Below, in pieces: positions 53,404 to 64,000 of a stretch of DNA of 64,000 bases. Position 1 is the first letter of the stretch. Each line of letters opens with the position of its first letter. The DNA lies in NCBI GenBank assembly GCA_028274465.1, contig CM051458.1, positions 83,286,085 through 83,350,084 on the forward strand, in the 5' to 3' direction. Under the pieces are notes generated by a model, which had not been told where the DNA came from, did not search any database, and saw only the letters and a list, made by a program, of their open reading frames with translations. This DNA comes from Plantago ovata (Eukaryota; Streptophyta; Magnoliopsida; Lamiales; Plantaginaceae). The translations under genes were made by a program, and so were the position numbers.

Positions 53404-54918
53404 TTTCTTAGGTATTGCGCTGAGAGAAGGAAAAAGGGTGTATGCTAATCAAGATTGCTAGCTTTAAAACTTGATACTAACTAGTTATTCTTTATTGTGT
53501 TCAGTTATCAGCGAAACAACTCACTCCAGGGCTCTCAGGATGGATGCAAACAGTTTGTAATTTTATTGAAATTTCAATCAATGTAACATAATAGGAGGAA
53601 AAAACCGCCCAGAGAATACAACCAATAAGACAAGATTTCTGCAGTAGCATTCTAGGAGTATCAAATAACTCAACATCTCAATTAGCCTTGTTTCTATTCC
53701 TTTAGTAGAATTCGGTAATTTGTAAACATTTCCAAAATTCACCACATATAAGTCTTGTACTATATACAACTAATACACTGTTTGTTCATATCATCCAGCT
53801 GAAACAAAGCGATAAACCCTAATAGGCTAATACAACATGTATGCAATAAAGAAAGTACGATGGGGAAAATCAAGCAAGTAGTAAACCCTAATCGATATAT
53901 TATTTGAGAAAGCACGATAGGGTGAAGGGATAAAGAAATTCGATTACCTTGCCGGACTCCGAGCAATTGATTGATCACTCTGCAACAAAAGCTTCAAGGT
54001 TTCTTCTGAAATTTCTGGCAAAGAAGACAATATGGTCAAGTGAAAATTGAAAATCAATTGTTTAAAATCAATTGTTTATTTGGGTTGGGCCTTAGTTTAA
54101 TTGGACCTTCATGTGAAATCTAATGGGCCCATCTCAACCTTAACCGGAGCCACGTTAGATCGGTCCACTAAAACCGGCGAATTATGACATCTTCTCGATC
54201 AATCAGCTCAATTTCTGCATATTCCGATTGGATCATTGGATTGCTCTCAATTCTTCCAGGTTCGATCTTTAATTTTTATTTTAACAAATTTTCTCTGATA
54301 TGTCAATTTGGTGATTACACACTGTCTCCATTGTAAGATTGTTATTGAAAATATTTGAAGATTTAGTGGTAGAGTAGTGGTATTGAGTATTTTTGTTGCA
54401 GGGTGCTGTTTCTGCTCATTTGCGAATTGAGTTTTATGTTTTTTTACTGAATCATCTTGCCTTGTTTATCTTTGCATATGAAATGGACTTATTGTTTGTT
54501 GTTTTAAGGATTCCCCATTAGCTCAAATTCAGTAGACTAGAAGAAATCAAATGCATTTATTTCAAGCAGATATATGGTGTTAATTTCTATTGAATCCCAT
54601 TTCTTCCAACATTATGGTGTTAATTGTGTTCCATTTAAGGTTTCTCGTCTATGATGTCGTCGTACTTTGTAGAATATCGATCATCAAACTGAGGCATGAT
54701 TTAGCCGGTAAAACCGTAAAACAGGCAGACATTTGAGTCTCTTCTGGTTCGAAAATGTTCTCAGATTTGTAATGTCTATGTGTTGATTACTTAGTTTTCA
54801 CTTACATTATCTGTTGGATTTTGGTGGCTTGTGTCTTAACTCATGTTCTTGATTCAGGGTCACCATTAAACTATTCATCATTTTCTTTTCGTTTCTTTTA
54901 TAGGCTCTTCAAGTAAAG
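53404..54918. promoter_or_regulatory. Shared divergent promoter interval of SPT4 and GNA1
   Basis: SPT4 (minus) and GNA1 (plus) diverge from here. Each side has a plausible leader intron: 53947-53420 for SPT4, and 54260-54903 for GNA1 (CCAG|GTTCGATC to TTTATAG|GCTC). That leaves only about 200-250 bp, around 53990-54230, for both core promoters. Confidence 0.55.
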
Positions 54919-55383
54919 ATGCAAGCCACTGAGTCTGTAGATGAAGCATTTCTTGTTAGGAAGTTGGAGATATCGGACATTAGCAAGGGGTTCATAGAGC
55001 TACTGCAACAACTGACAGTTTGCGACTCTGTCTCTGATGAGTCATTCCAAAAACGATTTCAGGAGCTTGCTCTGTATGGTGACGATCATGTGATATGCGT
55101 GATAGAAGGCAGTGCAGGAAAGATTGTTGCCACTGGGAGCGTGTTTATTGAAAAGAAGTTTATACGGAATTGTGGTAAAGTTGGTCATATTGAAGATGTG
55201 GTGGTAGATTCGAGTGTCAGAGGTAAGCAATTAGGCAAGAAAATCGTGGAGTTTCTCTCTGATCATGCTCAGGCCATGGGTTGCTACAAGGTGATTCTTG
55301 ATTGCAGTGTTGAGAACAAAACATTTTATGGAAAATGTGGTTTCAAGGAAAAGGAAGTTCAGATGGTCAAGTATTTCATTTGA
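54919..55383 (+). CDS. GNA1: Glucosamine-6-phosphate N-acetyltransferase
   Basis: One coding exon of 154 residues. The enzyme transfers an acetyl group from acetyl-CoA to glucosamine-6-phosphate, the second committed step toward UDP-N-acetylglucosamine, needed for protein glycosylation and GPI anchors. The GNAT fold is complete: IRKLEISD-like N-terminus (LVRKLEISDISKGFIELL), substrate-side ICVIEGSAGKIVATGSVF, the GHIEDVVVDSSVRGKQLGK block containing the acetyl-CoA pyrophosphate loop RGKQLG (101-106), and the C-terminal ILDCSVENKTFYGKCGF. The length matches plant and fungal GNA1. The first ATG after the likely leader-intron acceptor is used. Confidence 0.96.
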   Translation: MQATESVDEAFLVRKLEISDISKGFIELLQQLTVCDSVSDESFQKRFQELALYGDDHVICVIEGSAGKIVATGSVFIEKKFIRNCGKVGHIEDVVVDSSVRGKQLGKKIVEFLSDHAQAMGCYKVILDCSVENKTFYGKCGFKEKEVQMVKYFI

Positions 55384-55864
55384 TATAATGTCTTTCTCTT
55401 TCTCATTCAATATTCAAACATTTGTTTGTACTTTGTATTGGAACATGACTTGACCTGTAGAAATTAACAGAGATTTGAGCTCACTCATACTCAAGTTTCC
55501 GATTACTCATATGATTATGATTGCAAGTGCATTGTAATGACAGCATTACAAGATTTCCCATCAGCAAACACTAAATACAAGATCTTTTCATATAAATAAG
55601 AAGATCAAATTTACACAGGTTAGCTTTTGAGCTAAAACAAAAGTGCTAAAAGTACAGAACCATCAATCAACAACTCTGAGGACTATATCTGTTCCTTTCA
55701 TCCTTATTTATCTACATTATACACGGTTATAAATAAACATTGAGCATCGCCCAACAGCAGCTGATACTGTAACATGGCTATACTTGTAGTTAACAACTGG
55801 CAATGAAATCTCGTACCACCAGTTGAATACCCACCAAACACATTTCATAAGGACACAAGTTTAT
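55384..55864. other. 3' flanks of GNA1 and TAF4
   Basis: Convergent 3' ends; no gene is seen. Confidence 0.4.
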
Positions 55865-58800
55865 TCAATCATTTTCCGGAGCAGCATCAGCGCTCACTCG
55901 TTCATACAGACGGTACATGAGCGTGGACTTTGACATCTGAGGCTCCCTTTCTAATATTGCAATAACATCCTTCACTGTGATGCTCCGAGCCACACGACGT
56001 GCCGCCACTTGATTTCTTCCAACTTTTCTCCCTGAAGCTGCAGGTGTATGAGAGGTAGAAAAGTAAGATAGCTGAGGTAGTCATACTCAAAACAGAACCT
56101 GTGTCGATCATCTTTATGAATAACATCTTGGTTTAAGGCGTCCAATGCATTTTACAGGGAGAATGTGACTCAGGGAAGCTAGTTTTGGTTCTGAGTAAAT
56201 AACAAAAATAAGAGGGGCAAATGTGCTCCATTACCATACTCTATATAGTAAATGCCAATTCGTCTCTGAACAGAACACGACAAAACAATTCTCTTATCAA
56301 TGATCCCTACAAGCAATATTGTCTGCTAAGTATGATGATGACCAAATCCAAATATTTAGGAATCATTTTCTGTTTAGTTAGTTGGGAAAGGTAATATCAT
56401 GGAGTATATATTAAATAGAGGTGAAATACATGGGAAGTGTGTTGCAGCAACTTAGACAGACACAAGACACGGGATCTAAAAGCTACAAGAAGTTTTTAAC
56501 AGTAAAAAATTTCACCTGAGTGTCATCTCTGTAAATGTTTTGTAATGATGAAACGAAATTGAAGAACCTAATTTCACATGAAATGACATACGTATTTTCA
56601 AGTGGAAACGGTCCCTTACATTAAGGCAGTAAACCCACTCCAACTTACCAGAAAAGTTCATTAGTAGGATCAATAAATCAAATGAACTTTCAAGATAAAA
56701 AGTCTACTCGCTTTTCCACAAATTATCAACTGTAACTCCCTAAGAATGTAGACAACACCAGCATATGTAAAGAATCCACATTAAATGTCGGAAAGACAAC
56801 TTACAAGGGGTGCTAAAAGGAGCGGACGAGTCTCGTTTTTCTCCTTCTTGGCTCTCCCTAGTGTTCTTGGTAGAGGCCTGTGAAGGTTTCCGTGCCATGT
56901 CTTTACCAGGCTGAGAAGCAGATGGTGCTGTATCCGTTCCCCCTTGTTTCTGCTTGGCCTCGATCATTAGTTGCCATTTTGACAACATATCACCAACTCC
57001 AGTAGCAGCTCGAACAGCAACATTTGCTGCAGTGGCACGCATCTTATCATCTTCTTCCTTGTTTACCTGCAGGTATTCAAACAAATTGGTATAAAATATC
57101 ATGGTGTGCAAGCTCTAAGTAGAATTGATCATTAATACACTTCAATCTCCACACCTTAGTAGATTTTAGACGGCCGTCATCCTTCTCCTTGTCCCCATCT
57201 GCAATAGCACCGCCCTCTGACTGCATTCAACATAATCAAGATACAGAAAGATTCAGACTTTTTACACAGAAAAAAAAAAAATTAGAAGCAAATATACATA
57301 AAGTTTACAAAGAATTGGCAAACTGAATGCTCACATCGGTTAATTTTAGTGACTTTTCGGTTTCAGCCTGTTTCTTTTCCAGCTCTTCTTGAGCTTTGCG
57401 GTTTATTGTCAAAATTTGTTGCCTAATATCTGATGTGATGATAGTTCTATGCCTTGGCTTCTCCATATCAGCTCGCTGCACATATAATATTGATTAGCTA
57501 AGATATACTACAATGCCTTCATCCTGGACAGGGGGGGGGGGGGGGTGGAAACTAAAGAAGTGGCAATCAATCCATGAAAACCAACCTGCTTTGACAGTCG
57601 AACGAGATTAAAAATGAGTCCACGCAATCTCTCTTCCACACACTACAAATGGAATATTCAGCAAACAAGTAAGTAGTTTGGCTATATATGGCCAAGATGG
57701 TTTTGGAAAAAAGAAGTGTAAGACCATCAAAGCTTAAACATGGTTCTTGAGTTTTACTTCTCTGTTCTTGACATCTAAAACGGCTACTTAATTAATAATT
57801 ATGTTTATAATTCTCACCAGAGATAAGCATCGCTCCACATCAGAGCCCATACTCTTCACACCGATTTTTGCCACTGCCAGAGATCAGAAAATAATGATAC
57901 GCCACCGAGATAAAATTTCTTTCCAAAGTTACTAAATGAAAATTTCTGACGAGCAATATATATATATATAAAGGAAGGGATATTAACTTATTTCTGCCAC
58001 TTTTTTCTGAAGTGGCACCTTCTGCAAAATCAACTTTTCTTCTTCTTCTTGAACAACACGTCTTGATATCTCAGAAATCCGGCTGTCCTCCTTGGACCCA
58101 GAAAGCATTTGTTCCTCCTCTTCCTGTTTGTCAAATTATATTCCAAAGTTGTATCACTTGCTCGCCCCAGTGCGGAGGGATGAAAAACGAAAACATGGAT
58201 GTAGAGCAGAGAGCAAAGTAAATTTCAAGTGCTGGTTATTGTGCATAGGTTTGCCGAAGGAGATTACCCTGAGATTTACTCCGCTAACAGCAGTGACATC
58301 ATTGAGCTGTTCAATGCTTTGATCCAGAAAGCCTCCAGACACCTTTTGCTTCTTACTGTAAACTAATAATTAGAAACAAATATATGGGATATATGATATG
58401 CTTAATCTATTTCATGAGATAGCAAATTTGTGATCAGCATCGAAATACCTTGATGGAGGTGAAGAACCAGGTGCCTCCATTGGCTTTTTCTGGCCAGCCA
58501 CAGGCTTCCTGGGGGGAGCTTTGGGAGGTCCAGTAGGGGGAATTGCATTTGCAGGTGCCCGAGAATTCGTCTGACAGAGAGATAAGAAACAAGAACACAC
58601 AAGATTCAATTCAACAGTTCGACAAAAAGAATAAGATTGGCAGGAGCTAAACAACAACACAGTCACACAGACATGTCCAGCACAGGGATGATCAGGTATG
58701 TAAATGTAATCTTTTGGCCACCAATATCTAGCAGAGATAAGAAGCTGATAAATCCTTTAGAAAGATAAGGCAAGGAGGATTGCAAAAGGTTGGTTGAAAG

Positions 58801-61800
58801 AGAGAGTATCAGGTGTCAGATGAGAATTACAGACAGAGAAAAAATGCTCGGACAAAATTCATAAAAATAATTCGGGTTCATGATTTTTCCAAATATTTTT
58901 AATATTCTTCAACTGGCAATTGTGCAGTATTTAAACTTAAGTGTACGAGACACTTCAAGAGCGATGCTCTCATGCTCCAATTTTCGGGATCACAAGAAAA
59001 CATCATTTTGGATGAATCTCTCTCTCACATACAACTCGTGTTAACATATCTTGCAAGCCATATCATTCTTCGTAAGTAAAGGTACTTCTGCTAATGACAT
59101 ACTTAAATTTACTGATTCCATATAGAAACTAAATCCATATGGGAATTGTTCATGTCTGAAAGTTAGTTAATCTTTGCAAAGGATAGTTATCAGGAACTTA
59201 GAATGCTAACTGGAATTACAATTCATCTATCAAAAAATAATAAAGGCCAACCCAAATAATACACATCTAGGATTCACTTAATAACCCATCAGTCAATTTC
59301 TTTTTAATTTTTTACTTAATTGTTTTGGGTTAATTTTGTAAAAATTAAGCTATACAGAGTAAAAGGGTTACTCACCCTTACAAAGAGAACAGGTCCAAAA
59401 CCTAACCCGATATGAACAACTCAAAACACAAGTATTCGAGTTAGAAATAGAAAAATAAGACTAAGTCACTCATGGAAACTGTCTTTCTAAGCCATGGATC
59501 ACTCAATCGCTTGTAAGGTTCTTAGGGGCCTCCAGTTCGGGCAGACTGGTAAGAACTTGGAAGGATTAGCAATCCTCGTATGATATAATATATAAGGCTT
59601 TTTCATAGATTCCATATAAGTGAGCTGCAATTCAATAAGCTATGTTACACGTGAAATGCATATTGAAGTTGTCACAACTCACAATAGATCAAACTGCACG
59701 AAAAATATCAAATGTTGACTAGCTCATTATTTTCTCCAACACTGTTAGTGCATGTCAGGCGAAAGCTGTAACACCCCAAAAATAAACTAACCAATGGAGC
59801 CAAAACAAATGGATAAGGAACTCATAACTTCGAAACAAAATCCCACAAGGATAAAAGAAAAACCAACTGGTCTCTAACTCTTGAAGCTACTAATACTTGT
59901 AGTCTCAAAAAAAAAAAAAAAAAACTTGAAGTCTTAAATTAAAAGAACAAACAAACTAAATACAGTTCAAATTAAGCTAGGCACGCAGACAACTCAACAG
60001 AAAATAAATTAAACAAAACTCTACTGGTTCTATGATCAACAACGAAGCGCCCTTCCTTTTGATACCGCACAACAACCCGATCTTCGCCTAACTCTGGACG
60101 GGAGAAACATAAAGAAAACATGAGGAAAAGACTCGATGAATGCTCGTTTGTGTCCACGGTGATTTTATTTCAGAAACATGGCATGATAAAACAGTTACTT
60201 ATCCATGGGAAAAGTAAATTCAGCGGAAGCAGAATAAATCTACCAACATGTCACAAGACTGACAACAAGCAAATAAGCACAATATTCAATCATGTTAATT
60301 AACTATCCGTTGGTGCGGTCTCCTTATAACCCCACCTCCTTTGGCCTTATATCTCCCGACAAGGAGCGACCCTGTCATCTTGTAAATGCATGCCATGGTA
60401 CATGCAACAGGTCCTACGACCCTCATAACGACGAGCGGCTTCTGATGTGCGCTATGAGGGAGTGGGCTAAGGCTACTAGAGGTCCCTCCGACAACCCACA
60501 ATTGCCCGGCAGTACCATTCGTAAATTTACGTTAACTAAACTCGCTAAGGTAATTAAGAGGCCTTTCACTAATAAATTACGCTAAGATAAATACTTAAAA
60601 GTAGAGCTCCTATATAAAAGAAAAAAGTACATGGTGCTTTATAAAAATAATATAGTTAGTATAGATATTGCACATACTTCATTTATCAGATCATGAAACA
60701 CATACTAGCATATGATGACAATAGGAGTTGTAGTAGTATTTATAACTAGCCAGACAACACGGCAAGCCAAGTTTATTTTCTTTCGTTTTCTTTCTCAATA
60801 TTATTAATATCAGCATTATCATTAATCATAGCATTTTTATTATGACGGAACAAGGGAAAAATAATAAAAATAACGGGTTATTACACTCCCCCCCCCCCTC
60901 TTAAAGAAAATTTGGCCCCCAAGTCAGGATCAACACTCATTGCTGATCCTGACTTCTAACTCGTCTAGTCACAAAACTACAAAAATATTTTCTATCACCA
61001 TTTCATCCAACACCAGTCACCAACTATTAACTCTAATTTCCAACAGAGTAGTAAAAGCCTGTAAGGATGAATTTTGGAACTCCTCAAATTCCTATGTTAA
61101 CGAATGCAAGATACAAACCACAATATCTTGTTAGAAGCTTTGTGATAATTAATATTCTTATCTAGCTGTAAAAGAGAAATAGTGAAATTCTTCCACTTCC
61201 AAAGCACCAGAAAATACTGTAATCACTTTATCTCCACTCTCTGGAGCCTAAACCAATACTGACTAAGATATAGTATTTGCACTACATTAACAAAGAGATC
61301 AATTGACCACATTTTGAAGGCAAGTAATCAATGAATGCAAAAAGCAGGTGTCACACAGATGCCAAAAATGGAAAGAACAAAAGATATAAAGAATCTCGGG
61401 TACCATGTTGGCAGGTGGCGGGAATCCCATTCTAGAAGCATGCATCTCAAAAGATTCATCCATCGAATGCCCTGGAGTGGCATTTCCTTGTTTAATAAGC
61501 GGCATAGAAGACGAAGCATGTGTGGGAAATAATTGGGCCTTTTGTTGTTCACTTGACTGATCAAGGTGTTCCTGTTTCACTGAAGTTATGCTTTGATGAG
61601 CTGTAGTATGTGGCCTGATAGTTGAGGAAGATGATGAGAAAGACTGGTAACTGCCCCCAGAACTCCCATACGCAGGAAAGGATGTCTGTGAGAAGTGCGT
61701 ATGCTGCTTATTGATCCCCAGTACAGGATGCTTTCTCTCCTGACTTACAGCAACCAAACCTGAAGTTGCCATTTGACTTACTTGCACTCCCTTTAAATCT

Positions 61801-63409
61801 GCATGGTTGTCCACCTCACGATGGTTACTTGCGTTACTATCCCTTACTTGATTGCTTAGGTTTGTCTGTGTTTGTACTGGCAAAGAGAAAAACCACAGCT
61901 TATTCAGAAAAGAGATTGGCGATTTTAGAACCCATAGGTAAAATAGCTGGATATATGGAAGAATTTTCACCAGTTGATGGAACTTGCAGTTGTCGTCCAG
62001 GGGGCTGGGTCTGAGATGGAAATTGACTCAGTGCTTGTTGCTTGCCAGCCTGATTGTCATTTATAGAAACGATGTAAGAAGGTATCTTAAGTTAACCCAA
62101 CTGTATTGAATGAAAAATTATTATAACATACTTGAGTTTGCAGCTTGTATACTGCCATTTTTAACATCTGGTCGCCGACAATACTTCTCATGTGTCGAAC
62201 AAAGTCATCTTTAGTTATCTCATTTTTCTGGAAACAAATATACCATTGTTAGATAAATACAAAAACTTTCCTCAGTAATTGGTAGTAAAGGGGTGGAAGA
62301 GAGAAAGATGAAGGGAGGTCAGGCGGGGGTATTTAGAAGAAAAGATAGATGTAATTAAAAATTGAAGAAATATTAAGGAGAATTAGATGAATAATCAACA
62401 AGAGAAGCAAGCCTGAGAAAAAATCAATATAAAATCATATTATCATCACTTAAACTCCCTCAAAAATATAAACCTAAACATATATATCAACAGGATTGTG
62501 TTTTTAGCTAATCTAAACAGCGCGAAGTATTCTATGTAATATAGAATAATAACCATATTCTAATATTCTAATTAAAAAGAAAAAATTAGAAATAAACTAG
62601 GTTTCTAATAAAATTTCTTATATAAGAACTTCTGATGCCCTTTACAAAAATACTAACTCAATTCATAGGAAAATAGGAAAATAAAAGTACCTTAAGCTTA
62701 AAGTATAGAGTGTGAAGCTGCATGGCTCTGTCCTTGTCAAGTTGTGGTTGTATGATGGGTAGCAGCATGCCAAAAGGCACTTGTTTGTTTCTCATAGAGG
62801 TGCCTGGCTGTGTAAAATTACTTGTCATGGACTCTTGATTCCGCAGCCCCGATATCGCTGGCTGTTGGCTATTCATTCCCATTCCTGCACTGTGTTGATT
62901 CATAGTTTCCATATCCTGACTATTACTGATCCCCATAATTGTTTGTTGAGTTCCAGTCCCAGTTGATATCAACTGTTGATCATTCAGTTCCATTCCTGTG
63001 GACTGTTGATTGTTTGAACCCATTGGTATTGATTGTTGATCACTCACATTTTGCAAAGTTTGGATCTTTTTGTCTACTTCTGACTTTGGTTCATGGTCTG
63101 AGTTTTGCATTACAACTGGTTGACTCCCAGATGTTTGGGTACTCATGGGTTGGGATACAGCAAAAGTTTTCTGGTCATCTTGCGCATTCAGAAATCCAAT
63201 TTCAGATGATGTGCTTGGGTAATGAAGACTGCTAAGCTCGTTGGTGAAGCCATCTTCTTCTTTTGGATTAAAGGACTCTGGCCCATGTTGCTGGAGTTCC
63301 AATCCAGATGACTGTTGATCAGTTTGCTCCGTAACCATGAGATCTTGCCCACTCTGAAAATTAACATTTCCATCATGAACAGAAGTTTGCCACTGTGATA
63401 AGGCTGCTG
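55865..63409 (-). CDS. TAF4: TFIID subunit TAF4 homologue, 5' end outside window
   Basis: Thirteen exons are traceable: 63409-62691, 62227-62132, 62049-61971, 61876-61404, 58570-58449, 58355-58268, 58123-57988, 57873-57818, 57642-57586, 57475-57335, 57220-57155, 57066-56805 and 56037-55865. TAF4 is a core TFIID subunit that pairs with TAF12 through a histone fold and contacts activators. The first visible exon is Gln/Ser-rich ([12 protein letters not shown] style) and ends [19 protein letters not shown], joining [20 protein letters not shown] to form the RST domain. A long Ser/Gln/His-rich exon and a Pro-rich exon follow. The TAF4 domain then runs from [16 protein letters not shown] through [18 protein letters not shown] to the end [20 protein letters not shown]. 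The conventional N-terminal exon (acidic MDP... start) is not in the window. Same-strand LTR sequence sits in the 2.8-kb intron. Confidence 0.92.
59767..60960 (-). mobile_element. Truncated LTR retrotransposon (3' LTR) in a TAF4 intron
   Basis: On the minus strand a polypurine tract (CTTTAAGAGGGGGGGGGGGAG, from 60906) directly precedes TGTAATAACCCG at 60885, and the unit ends GGGGTGTTACA at 59767. The 1,119-bp segment thus has TG...CA ends with short TGTAA/TTACA inverted termini, and polypurine-tract placement expected for a 3' LTR. Only about 75 bp of internal sequence (to about 60960) remains; no protease, reverse transcriptase or second LTR is visible. The terminal style suggests a Ty3-type element. 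It lies in the same orientation as TAF4, within the intron 61403-58571. Confidence 0.65.
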
Positions 63410-64000
63410 CTTTACAAGTAGGAAGAAAAAAAAAAAAAGGCGTCATGACACTTTCCAAAGCATCTAAACAAAAGGAAGAAACTGGTCCCGTCAATATGTT
63501 TTATTTCAGTAACAATGGGGCTGGAAAATCAACATAGTCAGATTAAGCATCTTCCATCTAAACTGTTGTGAAATATTTGCATATCTACTTTCTTTTTCTA
63601 ATTTCTACCATGTATGCTCGCAACCACCCAAACCCCTGAATACTATACTGAGCCAGCACAGACAAAGCTTACATGATGAAGCAACTCAAGAAAGTTAAGC
63701 CATAGGAACATTTGTTTGTCAACAATCGAGCCTAAGTTGAGAGTGTTCCAGAGCACCACATATGTTATAAGTACAAAATTTGAGTTCGTTATTAGTTGAA
63801 AAATCTTCTGAAATAACACAAGATCATGTGGTAGCCTAGAATTCTTCATAACAAAATGAGTACATTAGTGGAAAGATATCACTAGGCAGGCTCCCATCTT
63901 CTTTTCTGCAATTCCTAAGTTCCTCCAATTCCTCATTGACTGTGTTCATGTTAAACCGTGTAGTGCTTAAGCCATGTTAAACCCATCATTGATATTAATT
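63410..64000. other. Intron sequence upstream of the first visible TAF4 exon
   Basis: Poly-pyrimidine tract (coding strand) at about 63422-63440 precedes the TAF4 acceptor. No earlier TAF4 exon can be recognised up to the window edge. Confidence 0.4.

Noticed and set aside
60292..60585. 97-residue plus-strand frame
   Set aside because: It lies inside the LTR, antisense to the element, with no recognisable domain.

Overview
This is nuclear DNA from a flowering plant, most likely a eudicot. The evidence is multi-exon genes with GT-AG introns, AT-rich intergenic and intronic DNA, plant-specific families (HOS15, CYCA3, GeBP/STOREKEEPER, CCX exchanger, guanosine deaminase, glycine-rich cell-wall protein) and plant-type transposons (CACTA, hAT, SINE, Ty3-type LTR). 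Lineage below eudicot cannot be settled by eye. All exon boundaries were assembled by hand from reading frame, splice dinucleotides and remembered family sequences.

Layout: 0.2-2.0 kb is a decayed guanosine deaminase copy (+). 2.3-4.1 kb is a membrane-anchored receptor-like pseudokinase (-). 6.0-9.4 kb is a CCX-type cation/calcium exchanger (+). 11.7-12.9 kb is a GeBP-type transcription factor (-). 13.6-18.9 kb is a mobile-element block: a tRNA-type SINE, a decayed CACTA element, an RNase H remnant of a LINE, and a retroposon split by a small hAT element. 20.3-21.8 kb is an A3-type cyclin (+). 22.7-23.7 kb is a non-autonomous hAT element with a broken BED finger. 25.9-28.6 kb is a compact head-to-tail array of small, unfamiliar SANT/Myb-like genes (-) and is the most unusual part of the window.

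From 29.4 kb onward conserved housekeeping genes dominate: HOS15 (29.4-38.2 kb, -), a glycine-rich secreted protein (41.1-41.7, +), a 77-residue SERF-like zinc-finger protein (42.8-43.5, +), casein kinase 2 alpha (44.1-49.4, -), transcription elongation factor SPT4 (50.9-53.4, -), glucosamine-6-phosphate N-acetyltransferase GNA1 (54.9-55.4, +) and the 3' part of TFIID subunit TAF4 (55.9-63.4, -), whose 5' end lies beyond the window. Their introns carry a MULE-type MITE, a SINE and an LTR-retrotransposon fragment.

The genes form no operon-like pathway. HOS15, SPT4, TAF4 and the GeBP protein all act in transcription or chromatin, but they lie among unrelated genes. SPT4 and GNA1 are divergent and face each other across a short interval. 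The best candidates for something undescribed are the tandem SANT-like array and the pseudokinase, in which every catalytic signature residue is replaced.
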